This document shows positions 47,285 through 54,578 of a DNA stretch of 64,000 bases, in pieces (the first letter of the stretch is position 1; each line of letters opens with the position of its first letter). Under the pieces are notes generated by a model, which did not search any database, had not been told where the DNA came from, and saw nothing but the letters and a program-made list of their open reading frames with translations. The position numbers and the translations under genes were made by a program. Origin of the DNA: Acholoe squamosa (lineage: Eukaryota; Annelida; Polychaeta; Phyllodocida; Polynoidae); assembly GCA_949317995.1 (NCBI GenBank), contig OX439043.1, forward strand, positions 41,669,560 to 41,733,559. Reading direction: 5' to 3'.

Positions 47285-50200
47285 TATATATATGTACACA
47301 TAAGTATGATGACCCTTATTATACCTTATTATATCAGGAGTTCTAAGTGGCGTGGCATTGGTTTATTTGGAGTCTTGGGACCATAAACATGCGTGCCATT
47401 CCCATATTAGGAGCCCCAATAGCGTGGCATTATTATATTTGGAGGATATGTTGCGTCCAATTAACTAAATCACTCTGTGGCCCTTGAAGACCACATAGAA
47501 CAGCTGCTCCCCAGTCTCGGTAGTATAGTGTGTATCGGCAAAGCATTACTGTAGTTTGGTTCATTCGAGTAGTATAGTATGTATTGGCAAAGTTCTAATA
47601 GCCTCAAAACATCATAATGTCAACTAAGTTGGTGTAATTGGTCAAATTGGTGCATCATGCCCAGACCATGATGATCCTTAAAGGATCGCTAAGTTGGTGT
47701 AATAGACTAAAAGTATCGATAACTTTGTTCCCATTGTGCAGATTTGAAAATAAAGACCGCCATGATGTTCGCCAGCACGAGCCTCCCTTTATCTATAGAT
47801 CACACTATGGGAAACTTCTATTAAGGGAGATAAGATTTATTTTGTAAAACTGTCAGTTCTTGGACCTCTCTGCCAGTGCCTGGACTGGTGTCTGCCCCCG
47901 CGTCGACGCCATTCTGTCTTTTAATTTGTGTTTTAATCTGTGTTTTTACGGTACATGTATTGAGTTTAAGGCTATAACAGGTTAGTATTAGTGCTATGGT
48001 ATGATAGTAATTACTCACTATTTGTCAGCGGTTAATCAATATATGTTAGTAATTAATCACCATTTGTTAGCAATTAGTCAATATACGTCAGTACTTAGTC
48101 ATTATAAGTAACACAGGTATCCAGGCCATATATGGTCAATTTTGATCTTCAAAAGTTATCAGATTGATCTTAGTTTTCGGAAACACAGGGATCCAGGCCA
48201 TATATGGTGAATTTTGATCTTCAAAAGTTATGAGATGGATGTTAGTGACCATATGGACACCTCAACTACCCAATTCTATTGTTTTCCATGTGTGTCGGCC
48301 ATCTTGGTTTTCAGAAACACATGGATCCAGGCCATATATGGTGAATTTTGATCTTCAAAATTTTTTATCAGATGGATGTTAGTGACCAATTATTCAATAT
48401 ATATTAGTAATTACTCACTATTTGTCAGCACTCAGTCAATATATGCCAGTTCTTAGTCATTATTAGACCAGAGGTTCGACCTCGGGTCTACTTCTAGTGA
48501 ACACGTTTTCGCCGAAGCTTTTTGCGTATAGGGGTAATGTGCACCATAAATCGACCATTGCAAATTGGTATGAAGTGAGTGTCAAATTTGCAATGGTATT
48601 ATACACATGTTAATGTTAAATTAACCATTGCAAAGTACTATGGATTAACTAGGAAATCGCATTTGTATATTATGCATGTTACAATGGAAAAAATTGTAAA
48701 TTGCATAGGTATTGTATAGTGTTGGTTGATTTATGGTAGGTCTACCCATTGTCAGCAGCAGAACATTATGTCAGTGGTAGACTGTAATCCCTTGCCAAAC
48801 TGTGGATGCCTTCCCCCTACTACTAGTACCTATAGTAGGCCCTCAGCTGTCGATTTACGTATGGACCAATGCACCCATAATTAGGGCACTCTCTAGCCCC
48901 CTCCCTCTCTAGCCTCATGCTCCCGTGGCCCATTGGTCATGACCCATACCCTAGAAGCATGGCCCTCTCTATCCCCTGTCCGTCTCTATCCTGTCTTGTT
49001 CTTGTTGATTTCATGAAGGGAGAAAGCCTTTCATTAACCAACTAAAGGCCACCTACACTTTATGGATGGCATGATGCATTGATACACAGTCAACCCTTTA
49101 TGAATGGCATGATGCATTGATTCACTTTAAGCCTTTATAGATAGCATGATGCATTGATGCACATTTAACCCTTTATGGATAGCTTGATGCATTGATGCAC
49201 ATTTAACTCTTTATGAATGGCATGATGCATTCATGCACATCTAACCCTTTATAGATAGCATGCTGCATTGAGGGACATTTAACCCTTTATGTATAGCATG
49301 ATAAATTGATGCACAGTTAACCCGTTATGAATGGCATGATGCATTGATGCACTTTAACCCTTTATGAATGGCATGATGCATTGATGCACAGTTAACCCTT
49401 TTTGAATGGCATGATGCATTGATGCACGGTTAACCCTTTATGAATGACATGATGCATTGATGCACTTTAATCCTTTATTGAAGGCATGATGGATTGATGT
49501 GCAGTTAACCCTTTATGGGTGGCATGATGCATTGATGCACAGTTAACCCTTTATGGATTTCACAAAGCATTGATGCACATTTAACCCTTTATGGATAGCA
49601 TGATGAATTGATGCACAGTTAACCCGTTATGAAAGGCATGATGCATTGACACACTTTAACCCTTTATGGATGGCATGATGCATTGATGCACTTTAACCCT
49701 TTATGGATGGCATGATGCATTGATGCACAGTTAACCCTTCTTGGATAGCATGATGCATTGATGCACAGTTAACCCTTTATGGATGGCATGATGCATTGAG
49801 GCACTTTAACCCTTTATGGATGGCATGATGCGGTGATGCACAGTTAACCCTTTATGGATGGCATGATGCATTGATGCACACTTAACCCTTTATGAATGGC
49901 ATGATGCATTGATTCACAGTTAACCCTTTATGGATAGCATGATGCATTGATGCACATTTAACCCTTTATAAATGGCATGATGCATTGATGCACATTTAAC
50001 CCTTTATGAATGGCATGATGCATTGATTCACTTTAAGCCTTTATGAATGGCATGTATCATTGATGCACAGTTAACCCTTTATGGATAGCATGATGCATTG
50101 ATGCACAGTTAACCCTTTATGGATGTTACAAAGCATTGATGCACATTTAACCCTTCATGGATAACATGATGCATCGATGCACTTTAACCCTTTATGAATG

Positions 50201-53200
50201 GCATGATGCATTGATGCACTTTAACCCTTTTTGGGTGGCATGATGCATTGATACACAGTTAACCCTTTATGAATGGCATGATGCATTGATGCACATTTAA
50301 CCCTTCATGGATAACCTGATGCATTGATGCACTTAACCCTTTATGGATGGCATGATGCATTGATACACAGTTAACCCCTTAGGGATAGCATGATGCATTG
50401 ATGTACAGTCAACCCTTTATTGATAGACAAGGCATTGATGTGCAGTTAACCCTTTTATGGATGTCATGATGCATTGTCAGCAAATATGTCAGTAATAATG
50501 CACTATTTGTCAGCAATTAGTCAATTTATGTTAGTAGTTACTCACTTTTTGTCAGTAATTAGTCCAAATATGTCAGTAATAATGCACTATTTGTCAGCAA
50601 TTACTCACTTTTTGCCAGAAATTACTCACTTTTTGCCAGTAATTACTCACTTTTTGTCAGTAATTAGTCCAAATATGTTAACCCCTTAGGGATAGCATGA
50701 TGCATTGATGCACAGTCAACCCTTTATTGATAGACAAGGCATTGATGTGCAGTTAACCCTTTTATGGATGTCATGATGCATTGTCAGCAAATATGTCAGT
50801 AATAATGCACTATTTGTCAGCAATTAGTCAATTTATGTTAGTAATTACTCACTTTTTGTCAGTAATTAGTCCAAATATGTCAGTAATAATGCACTATTTG
50901 TCAGCAATTAGTCAACTTATGTTAGTAATTGCTCACTTTTTGTTAGTTATTACTCATTATTTGTCAAAATATATCAGTAATAATGCACTATTTGTCAGCA
51001 ATTAGTCAATACATGTTAGTAATTGCTCATTATTGGTCAGCAGTTCATCAACATATGTCAGTAATCACTCACTATTTGTCAATATCTGATTGAATATTGA
51101 AAATAGCATTAAAAACTCGGGTCTTTTAGGTCTTAGACCTAACCTGCTCCATCTTATAACAACACTAAGTCCACATATGTCAGTAATTACTCACAATTTG
51201 TCAGATATTAGTCAATATACGTCAGTAATTACTCACCATTTATCAGCAATTATTCAATATACCGTAATCTCCCGCGTATAAGGCGCGTCTTATACGCCAA
51301 ACAAAATGCTGCTGAGTCTTATACGTGGGAGGGACATTGCCTTGAGTTTGGGGTGCGCCTTATAGGGGGGGTATTTTTACTATAGAACAGTACTAAATTA
51401 GCAAAAATCTGCCCTTAGAGGTGCGCCTTATACGTGGACTTGCATTCTCTGAGTTGTGGGTGCGCCTTATACGCGAGCTGCGCCTTATACGCGGGAGATT
51501 ACGGTATGTTAGTAATTACTCACCATTTGTTAGCAATTAGTCGAAATATGTCAGTATTTACTCACAATTTGTCAGCAATTAGTCAATATACGTCAGTACT
51601 TAGTCACTCTATATCAGCAATTATCAATACATGTCAGTATTTACTCACAATCTGTCAGCAAATAGTCAATATATAACCGAGGAATAGCCATTGATTCAAT
51701 TGTGCATCCTCCCTTGACTGGTATTTGTCAAAATATGTCAGTATCTATGGACTTTGTCAGCAATTAGTTAATATATGTTAGTAATTGTTCACTATTTGTC
51801 AGCAATTCGTTAATATATGTCAGCAATTACTCACTATTTGTCAGCAATTATTCAATATAATTTATATTAGTAATTACTCACTCTTTGTCAGCAATTAATC
51901 AATATATGTCAGTATTTACTCACTATTTGTCAGCACTCAGTCTTAGTCATTATATAACAACACTTAGTCTACATATGTCAGTAATTACTCACAATTTGTC
52001 AGATATTAGTCAATATATGTCATTAATTACTCGACATTTATCAGCAATTAGTCAATATATATTAGTAATTACTCACTATTTGTCAGTAATTAATCAGTAT
52101 ACGTCAGTACTTAGTCACTCTATGTCAGCAATTATCAATACATGTCAGTATTTAATCACAATCTGTCAACAATTAGTCAATATATAACAGAGAAATAGCC
52201 ATTGATTCCTCCTCCTGCGCATCCTGCCTTGACTGGTATTTGTCAAAATATGTCAGTATCTATGTACTATTTGTCAGCAATAAGTTAATATATGCTAGTA
52301 ACTATTCACTATTAATTTTGTCAGCAATTAGTCAATACATGATAGTAGTTACTTACATTTTATCAGCATTTAGTCAATATATGTTAGTAATTGCTCACTT
52401 TTGACGAATATATGACAAATTCTGAGTAATTACTGACATATATGGACTAAGTGTTGTTTTATAATGACTAAGTACCGGTACTGGCATATATTGACTGATT
52501 GCTGACAAATAGTGAGTAATTACTGACACATATTGACTAATTGCTTACAAAGAGTGAGTAATTACTGTCATATTGTCTAATTTCTGATAAATAGTGAGTA
52601 ATTACTGACATATATATTGACACATATAATTAGCATAATTATGCAGTATCTTGGTACTGTTCAATATAATATAGATATGTTCCATTGGTCTCTTATAGAA
52701 TTCATATGTTTGCAAGTATAAACTACTGACACCTAGTTGGAGTTTCGACAAAAACTTTTCCCAGTCCAAAATTTTATTTCGCTTAATTTCAGTCGAAACA
52801 AATTTTCAATAGTGCGAGGTCAATCGGAGGGAAAAACTACCACAGATCCATATCCTACAATGCATTGCTGCAATTTTTCTTTTTGCATAATTAGCATAAT
52901 TATGCAAAAACATACATCCATACTGGAAAGCACCGTTTACCTAGGATCCGGATCGTCAGAAATCGAGTATAGAATCTGACTGGTCTCTCCCTCTCCTCCC
53001 ACCCTTGTCGTCCGTCTAGACGGCTATAGTAGGGGCCTGACTGGCCGGTGGAGCGAACTTACATTGAATTAGAATGGGAGCTCATACCCCCTTTGGTCCG
53101 GTCGCTGTCCGGTCTGCCCTAGATGCGCGCTGCCCAACCGGAACGCTCCCTCCCTCCCCTGCGGTCCCCGTCTTAGATTGGCTGCTATGCAGGAGGTATA

Positions 53201-54578
53201 ATATATTGAACATCGTGGACAGCAGTTTACAAAAGCTATGCTCTCACTATCTTTTATGTTCATGAATTCTTTAACTACGCTTTGTTAAAGACATGTTATA
53301 TTCTCCCCCCACCCAGGCAGCTCGAGTTGGCCGTGTGGATGCCTTTGTACAGAGTTGTGACAAGAACTTCATGGTGCCTGTTGGTGGTGCGGTTATCGCT
53401 GGCTTTGACAACAAGTTTATCGAAAACATCAGCAAAACTTATCCAGGTAAGCTTTACTTCAGCTAAGGATAGATAAATAGTAAAATGATATTTTTTTTTT
53501 CAAAATAAGTCTGAAGTTAGTTCTCACATTCAAGCTTGCCTGAGGTATGATGTATCCTTACTGATACCTCGTACGTTTTGTGTTCTTTAAATTGGTTGAT
53601 TGGTTGACAAGTATATAGGCAGTATTCCTGGATCTTGAACAGATTATAGAGTTCTGTGTTTTGTGTCAATCATAGGTCGAGCCTCAGCAACACCAACAAT
53701 CGACCTTTTTATCACCTTGTTGTCGCTCGGTGCCGTTGGTTACCGACATCTCCTAAAGCGCAGGAAGGAAAACTTTGAGTACCTGCGGGAACAACTCCGG
53801 GCCTGTGCAGAGCAACATGGCGAGAAACTACTAGAGACTCCACACAACCCTATATCCATGGGTGAGTATAGAGCACTCCAAAAAAACAACAACTTGGTAT
53901 TATAATGGCCCATAACGAAATATATGCTGTTAACTCTTATCTATAATTCTCTTTTCCACCCTTGTATGGTACAGTTGTATATGTTGATGTTTGCAGGTAT
54001 CACGTTAGCTAACCTCGATGGGACAGAGGGCAGCAAGGACCTAACTGAGCTAGGGTCCATGTTGTTTACTAGAAATGTCTCCGGAACTAGGTAAGTATCT
54101 CCATACTATAGCCAGGTCACAGGCAGACTTTTCTAAGTCTAAAGCAGGGACAGAATTGAATGGAATATTTTCCATCTTAAATATATGTTCATGTAATCAT
54201 TGTTTTAGGTACATCTAAATAAGGGGGTCTTGATGCCGTATCTTTAAAATCTGGAATAAAAACACCTGGCAGAATATATTTTGACGATGTTTGTTTTTCT
54301 TCTGCTCCAGGGTAGTCCCAATAGATGATGTAAAAGAAGTCAGCGGCCACATGTTCAAGGGTTTTGGATCACATGCCAATAATTACCATTGTGCCTATCT
54401 GACTGCTGCCGCTGCCATCGGTATGGAGCGAGAAGACGTTGATGCTTTCATTAAGCGACTAGACAAAGTTCTCGCTAAGTGTAAAAGTAAATCCAAAAAG
54501 CGGGAACAATTAAAAAAGGGTCTAGCCGATGGAAAGGAAGATGATTCACAAACTGAGAACTTATCAAATGAGAAATAA
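11348..54578 (+). CDS. SEPSECS: O-phosphoseryl-tRNA(Sec) selenium transferase, ten coding exons
   Basis: Coding exons are 11,348-11,461, 32,419-32,573, 44,455-44,573, 44,801-44,959, 45,698-45,851, 46,279-46,381, 53,317-53,446, 53,676-53,861, 53,997-54,090 and 54,311-54,578. All junctions are GT-AG and the phases are consistent, giving 1,482 bp and 493 residues; the human enzyme is about 501. SEPSECS is a PLP enzyme that converts phosphoseryl-tRNA(Sec) to selenocysteinyl-tRNA(Sec) using selenophosphate. The PLP lysine in [10 protein letters not shown] is residue 284. R97, S98 and Q105 in the GRSGD loop, K173/S174 in DQKSCFK and R313 in GRASATP also match the human numbering. Introns 1, 2 and 6 are swollen with repeats, but no exon is broken, so the gene looks functional. 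The start is the first ATG of MNPDCHRL, which aligns with the human N-terminus. Confidence 0.96.
12488..12680. repeat. Imperfect inverted repeat (foldback), GC-rich
   Basis: GGGCATTTTCGCG near 12,527 is mirrored by CGCGAAAATGCCC near 12,645. Outer CTACCGGTAGGCC faces TCACCGGTGGGCC. Arms are about 75 bp with mismatches. GC content is well above the surrounding intron. No coding potential accepted. Confidence 0.6.
13687..13925. repeat. ~30-bp tandem array, 8 units (left arm)
   Basis: Units read CTTCTGTATCCAGGATCCAC followed by AATAGACT or similar. Open frames through it are repeat artefacts. Confidence 0.9.
13993..14457 (-). mobile_element. Possible solo LTR, interrupted by a palindromic element
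   Basis: On the minus strand it begins TGTGATGGGGGAGTCTGG and ends ACCACTACA, has a TTATATAAGG box and an AATAAACG signal in LTR-like positions, and shares GGTGGCAGCACCT with the element A LTR. The expected flanking duplication is not visible (GTTA against CCCG), so this is tentative. Confidence 0.4.
14341..14450. mobile_element. Palindromic mini-element, perfect 44-bp arms
   Basis: Arms 14,341-14,384 and 14,407-14,450 are perfect complements around a 22-base loop. CATCAC flanks both sides (14,335-14,340 and 14,451-14,456), consistent with a 6-bp target duplication. Confidence 0.85.
14484..14632. repeat. ~32-bp tandem array, 5 units (right arm, inverted)
   Basis: Units read GTGGATCCTGGATACAGAAG plus spacer, the reverse complement of the 13,687 array. 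Confidence 0.9.
15839..16775. mobile_element. Non-autonomous PIF/Harbinger-like element (937 bp)
   Basis: The left end GGAAGCGTTCATTATTTATG and the right end (read inward) GGGAGCATTCATTATTTATG are a ~30-bp terminal inverted repeat with one or two mismatches, continuing into GCAGGGGG. TTA flanks both sides (15,836-15,838 and 16,776-16,778), the TWA duplication typical of PIF/Harbinger. Three G-run units lie near the right end. No transposase. The superfamily is inferred from TSD and TIR only. Confidence 0.7.
17640..18020. repeat. Left-arm tandem arrays of the foldback element
   Basis: Three ~49-bp units (17,640-17,786) are followed by six ~41-bp units (17,787-18,020) with core TATAGCCCTGCGGGGCAAGA. 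They mirror the right-arm arrays. Confidence 0.85.
18120..18540. repeat. Right-arm tandem arrays of the foldback element
   Basis: Four ~49-bp units (core GAACCATGATTGTATCCCTC) are followed by five ~41-bp units (core AAAGAATCTTGTCCCGCAGG), inverted relative to the left arm. Confidence 0.85.
18804..19626. other. SEPSECS intron 1 sequence, nothing recognised
   Basis: No repeat end, exon or RNA gene is visible between the foldback element and element A. Confidence 0.4.
19631..19978 (+). repeat. Element A 5' LTR
   Basis: TATAAAAG at 19,766-19,773 and AATAAA at 19,883-19,888 place the promoter and poly(A) signal. Starts TGTAGAGG, ends CCATTACA. Confidence 0.93.
19980..19997 (+). other. Element A primer-binding site (tRNA-His-like)
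   Basis: TGGTGCCGTGACCAGGAT begins two bases after the LTR. Its complement ends GGTCACGGCACCA, which fits the 3' end of animal tRNA-His. Element B uses the same site. Confidence 0.75.
20041..22987 (+). pseudogene. gag: Element A gag, frameshifted
   Basis: Open pieces lie in three frames (20,118-20,417, 20,356-20,556, 20,614-20,940, 20,934-22,142, 22,076-22,987). The N-terminal part is a charged coiled coil, followed by a Pro/Gly/Ser/Asn-rich linker. The capsid-like part includes [20 protein letters not shown] and ends with a zinc knuckle, [14 protein letters not shown] (C-x2-C-x4-H-x4-C). The capsid and knuckle regions align with element B. The Gag polyprotein would assemble the particle; this copy cannot be read through. 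Confidence 0.85.
23163..27156 (+). pseudogene. pol: Element A pol (PR-RT-RH-IN), broken
   Basis: Protease motif [10 protein letters not shown] (DTG codons from 23,382), RT with YLDD at 24,616-24,627, and RNase H ([17 protein letters not shown]). The integrase has an HHCC finger (HGHKTSGHF... [10 protein letters not shown]) and a D-D-E core spread over VDIISGF, LHSDQG and [10 protein letters not shown]. The GPF/Y-type domain is followed by a basic tail ending [13 protein letters not shown]. The frame shifts between PR and RT near 23,900 and again before 25,749. In-frame stops occur near 25,287, 25,644, 26,198 and 26,483. It cannot encode a working polyprotein. Confidence 0.92.
27673..30584 (+). 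pseudogene. Element A third frame (ORF3), zinc-finger protein, decayed
   Basis: Frames 27,673-28,110, 28,322-28,870, 28,886-29,152, 29,134-29,382 and 30,219-30,584 together match the ORF3 of element B over three blocks. These are a C-x3-C...C block (CFKDC...YACPG, then NKNGESDDE), a C2H2-like finger (C-x14-H-x4-[14 protein letters not shown]) and a C-terminal coiled coil ending [10 protein letters not shown]. About 350 N-terminal residues have no counterpart in B. The first finger of B is missing here, apparently by a deletion at the A-run at 29,119-29,132. No membrane segment. Function unknown; I do not recognise the family. Confidence 0.75.
31277..31508. mobile_element. MITE copy inside element A (232 bp)
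   Basis: Same family, inverted relative to the 1,193 copy, with CCTTAATCTCCCGCG and TTTACGG ends and TA flanks. More diverged than the others. It lies between ORF3 and the 3' LTR, so it is part of the element A insertion and entered A itself. Confidence 0.8.
31544..31890 (+). repeat. Element A 3' LTR
   Basis: 347 bp, preceded by a polypurine-like tract CTGGGGGAGTAG and followed by the duplication ATAG. Confidence 0.92.
31895..32418. other. End of SEPSECS intron 1
   Basis: Nothing recognised apart from the branch/acceptor region leading to TTACAG at 32,418. Confidence 0.4.
32419..32573 (+). CDS. SEPSECS: SEPSECS coding exon 2
   Basis: Starts [20 protein letters not shown] and includes [20 protein letters not shown], near-invariant in the family. 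Ends two bases into a codon, CG|gtcagt. Confidence 0.96.
32644..32876. mobile_element. MITE copy split by element B
   Basis: CCGTAATCTCCCGCGTATAA start with TA at 32,642-32,643. The right end GATTACGGT runs straight into the element B LTR, and CGGTA reappears at 44,226-44,230 beyond the element. Confidence 0.9.
32878..33239 (-). repeat. Element B 3' LTR
   Basis: 362 bp. On the minus strand it starts TGTAGGGGCC and ends CCATTACA. The adjoining internal sequence has a purine run (AGGGGGGTGG-like) as polypurine tract. Confidence 0.93.
33240..33992 (-). other. Element B spacer between ORF3 and 3' LTR
   Basis: AT-rich non-coding DNA with the polypurine-like tract at its LTR end. No open frame of note. 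Confidence 0.5.
33993..35840 (-). CDS. Element B third frame (ORF3): intact zinc-finger protein
   Basis: 615 codons from ATG at 35,840, downstream of pol in the place an env gene would take. Residues 1-60 are Thr/Ser/Ala-rich. A conserved block has C116, C120 and C129 followed by NKDGDSDDE. Finger 1 uses C197, C202 and histidines at 221-229. Finger 2 uses C235/C245 with H260 and H265. Residues ~340-450 are basic, then Pro-rich linker. Residues ~470-520 look like a coiled coil and run into [10 protein letters not shown], followed by an acidic tail. No signal peptide or hydrophobic membrane span, so not an envelope. Nucleic-acid binding is plausible from the fingers; function otherwise unknown. 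It is the only long frame in the element without a break. Confidence 0.85.
   Translation of the reverse strand: MSPRRGARASTVTPATVATSVTAGPSATTSGTASTTSVTASTGTTTTSRAQPRGAGIYMDSDLGSESDPELPASAKSDLESVTTWEEMTMDVPKDENQKWMWKNAAEGFKDRIPRCFADCAYNTIHYMCPGAVNKDGDSDDEEWMKSGPSDTPVGKFYLIWIDQLKSKLGAIYNYEARTKVQWAITQWGPSGNRHRCPFESCQLALTGEKTFKTKPRNARHIVEHHMHHKPLMRCIPGDRPGKLCDGTFTTHRRRDLALHLQKAHGAGLEKTWKRAVKCFNELLANWAALNTKEIKEQAFEPEFCSWRSGNLMAYFAVNYSPTKFGMPTEVHLKVKKWQGDDKREKGKARSKGTNGGSATATSASKRTSTDRSVSPAGNKDQPRPANPADCRQSGQQVSALDMPGNQTHRVVSQASAPPPPPPSPTQHPPSEATGSPDDWSTFFGAPSGHSVSVHRQKSIDYWRTMTEATFNQVYEIQKREEDKIKEQEMKKVEEAFQSCRRQQREAEKLKEFHRAENAGYIHKYKEADLKFFLCFGKHLDEWDGSVSSLSIPSGAPAEAAIDSPSEGMGALSLLSDTSIEAPKLVATSSSSSLAPSTNPEPTEKMDTEDDPEDL
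36403..40792 (-). pseudogene. pol: Element B pol (PR-RT-RH-IN), broken
   Basis: Protease [10 protein letters not shown] and ILGLDFA lie in 40,040-40,792. RT/RNase H lies in 38,558-39,958, with YLDD followed by a one-codon shorter loop than in A. A frameshift near 38,560 leads to 37,647-38,558. The integrase goes from [11 protein letters not shown] to [15 protein letters not shown], lacking about 35 residues that in A hold the two zinc-finger cysteines and the first catalytic Asp. The GPF/Y domain is at 36,963-37,274. The tail (36,403-36,666) is strongly basic with the AT-hook PRGRPRK and ends [11 protein letters not shown]. Three short AGATTCGGTCATTC repeats lie at 36,857-36,908. Confidence 0.9.
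40837..43703 (-). pseudogene. gag: Element B gag, frameshifted
   Basis: Frames 42,954-43,703, 41,449-42,963, 41,229-41,474 and 40,837-41,193. A long charged coiled coil at the N-terminus is followed by a Gly/Asn/Pro-rich linker with a repeated [12 protein letters not shown] unit. The capsid-like region includes [14 protein letters not shown], and the zinc knuckle is [14 protein letters not shown]. At least two frame breaks (near 42,960 and 41,460). Confidence 0.85.
43848..43864 (-). other. Element B primer-binding site (tRNA-His-like)
   Basis: On the minus strand TGGTGCCGTGACCAGTT begins one base after the 5' LTR. The first 15 bases equal those of element A. Confidence 0.75.
43866..44225 (-). 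repeat. Element B 5' LTR
   Basis: 360 bp. Carries AATAAA on the minus strand at 43,992-43,997 and a TATA-like run near its 5' end. Followed by CGGT. Confidence 0.93.
44455..44573 (+). CDS. SEPSECS: SEPSECS coding exon 3 (phosphate loop)
   Basis: Encodes [20 protein letters not shown], which holds R97, S98 and Q105. Enters in phase 2 and leaves after one base, ACAG|gtcagt. Confidence 0.95.
44801..44959 (+). CDS. SEPSECS: SEPSECS coding exon 4
   Basis: Encodes [20 protein letters not shown] and [15 protein letters not shown] with K173/S174. Donor GCAG|gtgagt. Confidence 0.95.
44994..45361 (-). mobile_element. Solo LTR related to element B (368 bp)
   Basis: On the plus strand it starts TGTAATGGTTCG and ends CCCCTACA, exactly the ends of the element B LTR, and is flanked by CATG on both sides (44,990-44,993 and 45,362-45,365). 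It has a TTATATAG box and an AATAAA signal on the minus strand. The interior differs from the B LTR, so it is another family of the lineage. It fills half of SEPSECS intron 4. Confidence 0.88.
45698..45851 (+). CDS. SEPSECS: SEPSECS coding exon 5
   Basis: Encodes [20 protein letters not shown] and [13 protein letters not shown]. Donor ATAG|gtcaga. A MITE starts only 15 bp into the following intron. Confidence 0.95.
45867..46147. mobile_element. MITE copy in SEPSECS intron 5 (281 bp)
   Basis: CCGTAATCTCCGGCATATAA start and a matching inverted end, TA flanks (45,865-45,866, 46,148-46,149). The interior is diverged and longer. Starts 15 bp after the exon 5 splice donor. Confidence 0.78.
46279..46381 (+). 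CDS. SEPSECS: SEPSECS coding exon 6
   Basis: Encodes [20 protein letters not shown]. Phase 0 at its 3' end; donor CAG|gtaaca. Confidence 0.96.
46515..46540. repeat. Perfect 26-bp palindrome
   Basis: AAACTGCTGTCTC is followed directly by its complement, centred on CTCGAG. Role unknown. Confidence 0.8.
46553..47060. repeat. Duplicated segment, copy 1 (with MITE)
   Basis: Matches 52,918-53,191 over about 270 bp, starting near TTTACCTGAATCCGGATCGT and ending near GATTGGCTGCTA. This copy carries the MITE at 46,702; the other has the empty site. Confidence 0.88.
46702..46934. mobile_element. MITE copy with paralogous empty site (233 bp)
   Basis: The filled site reads GAACTTA|CCGTAATC...GATTACGG|TACATTG. 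The sister segment reads GAACTTACATTG (about 53,055). This fixes the element ends and proves a TA duplication. Confidence 0.95.
47128..47225. repeat. Short duplicated segment (matches 48,968-49,062)
   Basis: Both copies contain CTATCCCCTGTCCGTCTCTA and GTTCTTGTTGATTTCATGAA then CTAAAGGCCACCTAC. They bracket the left part of the intron 6 satellite region. Confidence 0.8.
47224..47294. repeat. (TA)n microsatellite
   Basis: About 70 bp of nearly pure TA. Confidence 0.97.
47985..48113. repeat. Isolated units of the 42-bp satellite
   Basis: Three units with the core TCACTATTTGTCAGC and AATTAGTCAATATA, as in the large array at 50.5-52.6 kb. Further units lie at 48,394-48,470. Confidence 0.8.
48110..48390. 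repeat. Three-copy local repeat
   Basis: AACACAGG-ATCCAGGCCATA followed by TATGGTGAATTTTGATCTTC recurs near 48,112, 48,182 and 48,312. Confidence 0.8.
49058..50476. repeat. Minisatellite, ~37-38-bp period, ~38 copies
   Basis: Consensus core ATGGCATGATGCATTGATGC followed by ACAGTTAACCCTTT. Units vary by point changes and 1-6 bp gaps. Non-coding, in SEPSECS intron 6. Confidence 0.93.
50371..50985. repeat. ~307-bp duplication spanning two satellites
   Basis: Copy 1 at 50,371-50,677 and copy 2 from 50,678 both start TTAACCCCTTAGGGATAGCA. Both cross from the 37-bp minisatellite into the 42-bp satellite at GCATTGTCAGCAAATATGTC. Confidence 0.85.
50476..52620. repeat. ~42-bp satellite array, orientation flips at the right end
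   Basis: Units are built from ATATGTCAGTAATTACTCAC and TATTTGTCAGCAATTAGTCA. The array is interrupted by the MITE at 51,262 and by short unrelated segments. From about 52,405 the same unit appears inverted (TGACAAATAGTGAGTAATTA). Many open frames here are repeat artefacts. Confidence 0.9.
51262..51504. mobile_element. MITE copy inside the 42-bp satellite (243 bp)
   Basis: Same subfamily as the 3,687 copy; TA flanks at 51,260-51,261 and 51,505-51,506. It inserted into an existing satellite array. Confidence 0.88.
52918..53191. repeat. Duplicated segment, copy 2 (empty MITE site)
   Basis: About 90% identical to the 46.55-47.06 kb segment without the MITE. Lies about 125 bp upstream of SEPSECS exon 7. 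Confidence 0.88.
53317..53446 (+). CDS. SEPSECS: SEPSECS coding exon 7 (PLP lysine)
   Basis: Starts [13 protein letters not shown] and carries [17 protein letters not shown], where the Lys of DKN is residue 284, the Schiff-base lysine. Confidence 0.96.
53676..53861 (+). CDS. SEPSECS: SEPSECS coding exon 8
   Basis: Starts [20 protein letters not shown] (R313 in GRAS) and ends TPHNPISMG. Donor TGG|gtgagt. Confidence 0.95.
53997..54090 (+). CDS. SEPSECS: SEPSECS coding exon 9
   Basis: Encodes [13 protein letters not shown], the conserved LGSMLF-R-VSG block. Donor TAG|gtaagt. Confidence 0.92.
54311..54578 (+). CDS. SEPSECS: SEPSECS terminal coding exon 10
   Basis: Encodes [20 protein letters not shown] and [20 protein letters not shown], then a short lysine-rich tail. 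TAA at 54,576-54,578. Confidence 0.95.

Noticed and set aside
49058-50476. CRISPR-like array
   Set aside because: Units abut with no unique spacers and the host is an animal; it is a minisatellite.
50474-52187. Open frames rich in [12 protein letters not shown]
   Set aside because: Translation of the 42-bp satellite, whose period is a multiple of three; no gene evidence.
11348-54578. SEPSECS as a pseudogene because of its many insertions
   Set aside because: All ten exons, phases and splice sites are intact and the active-site residues are conserved.
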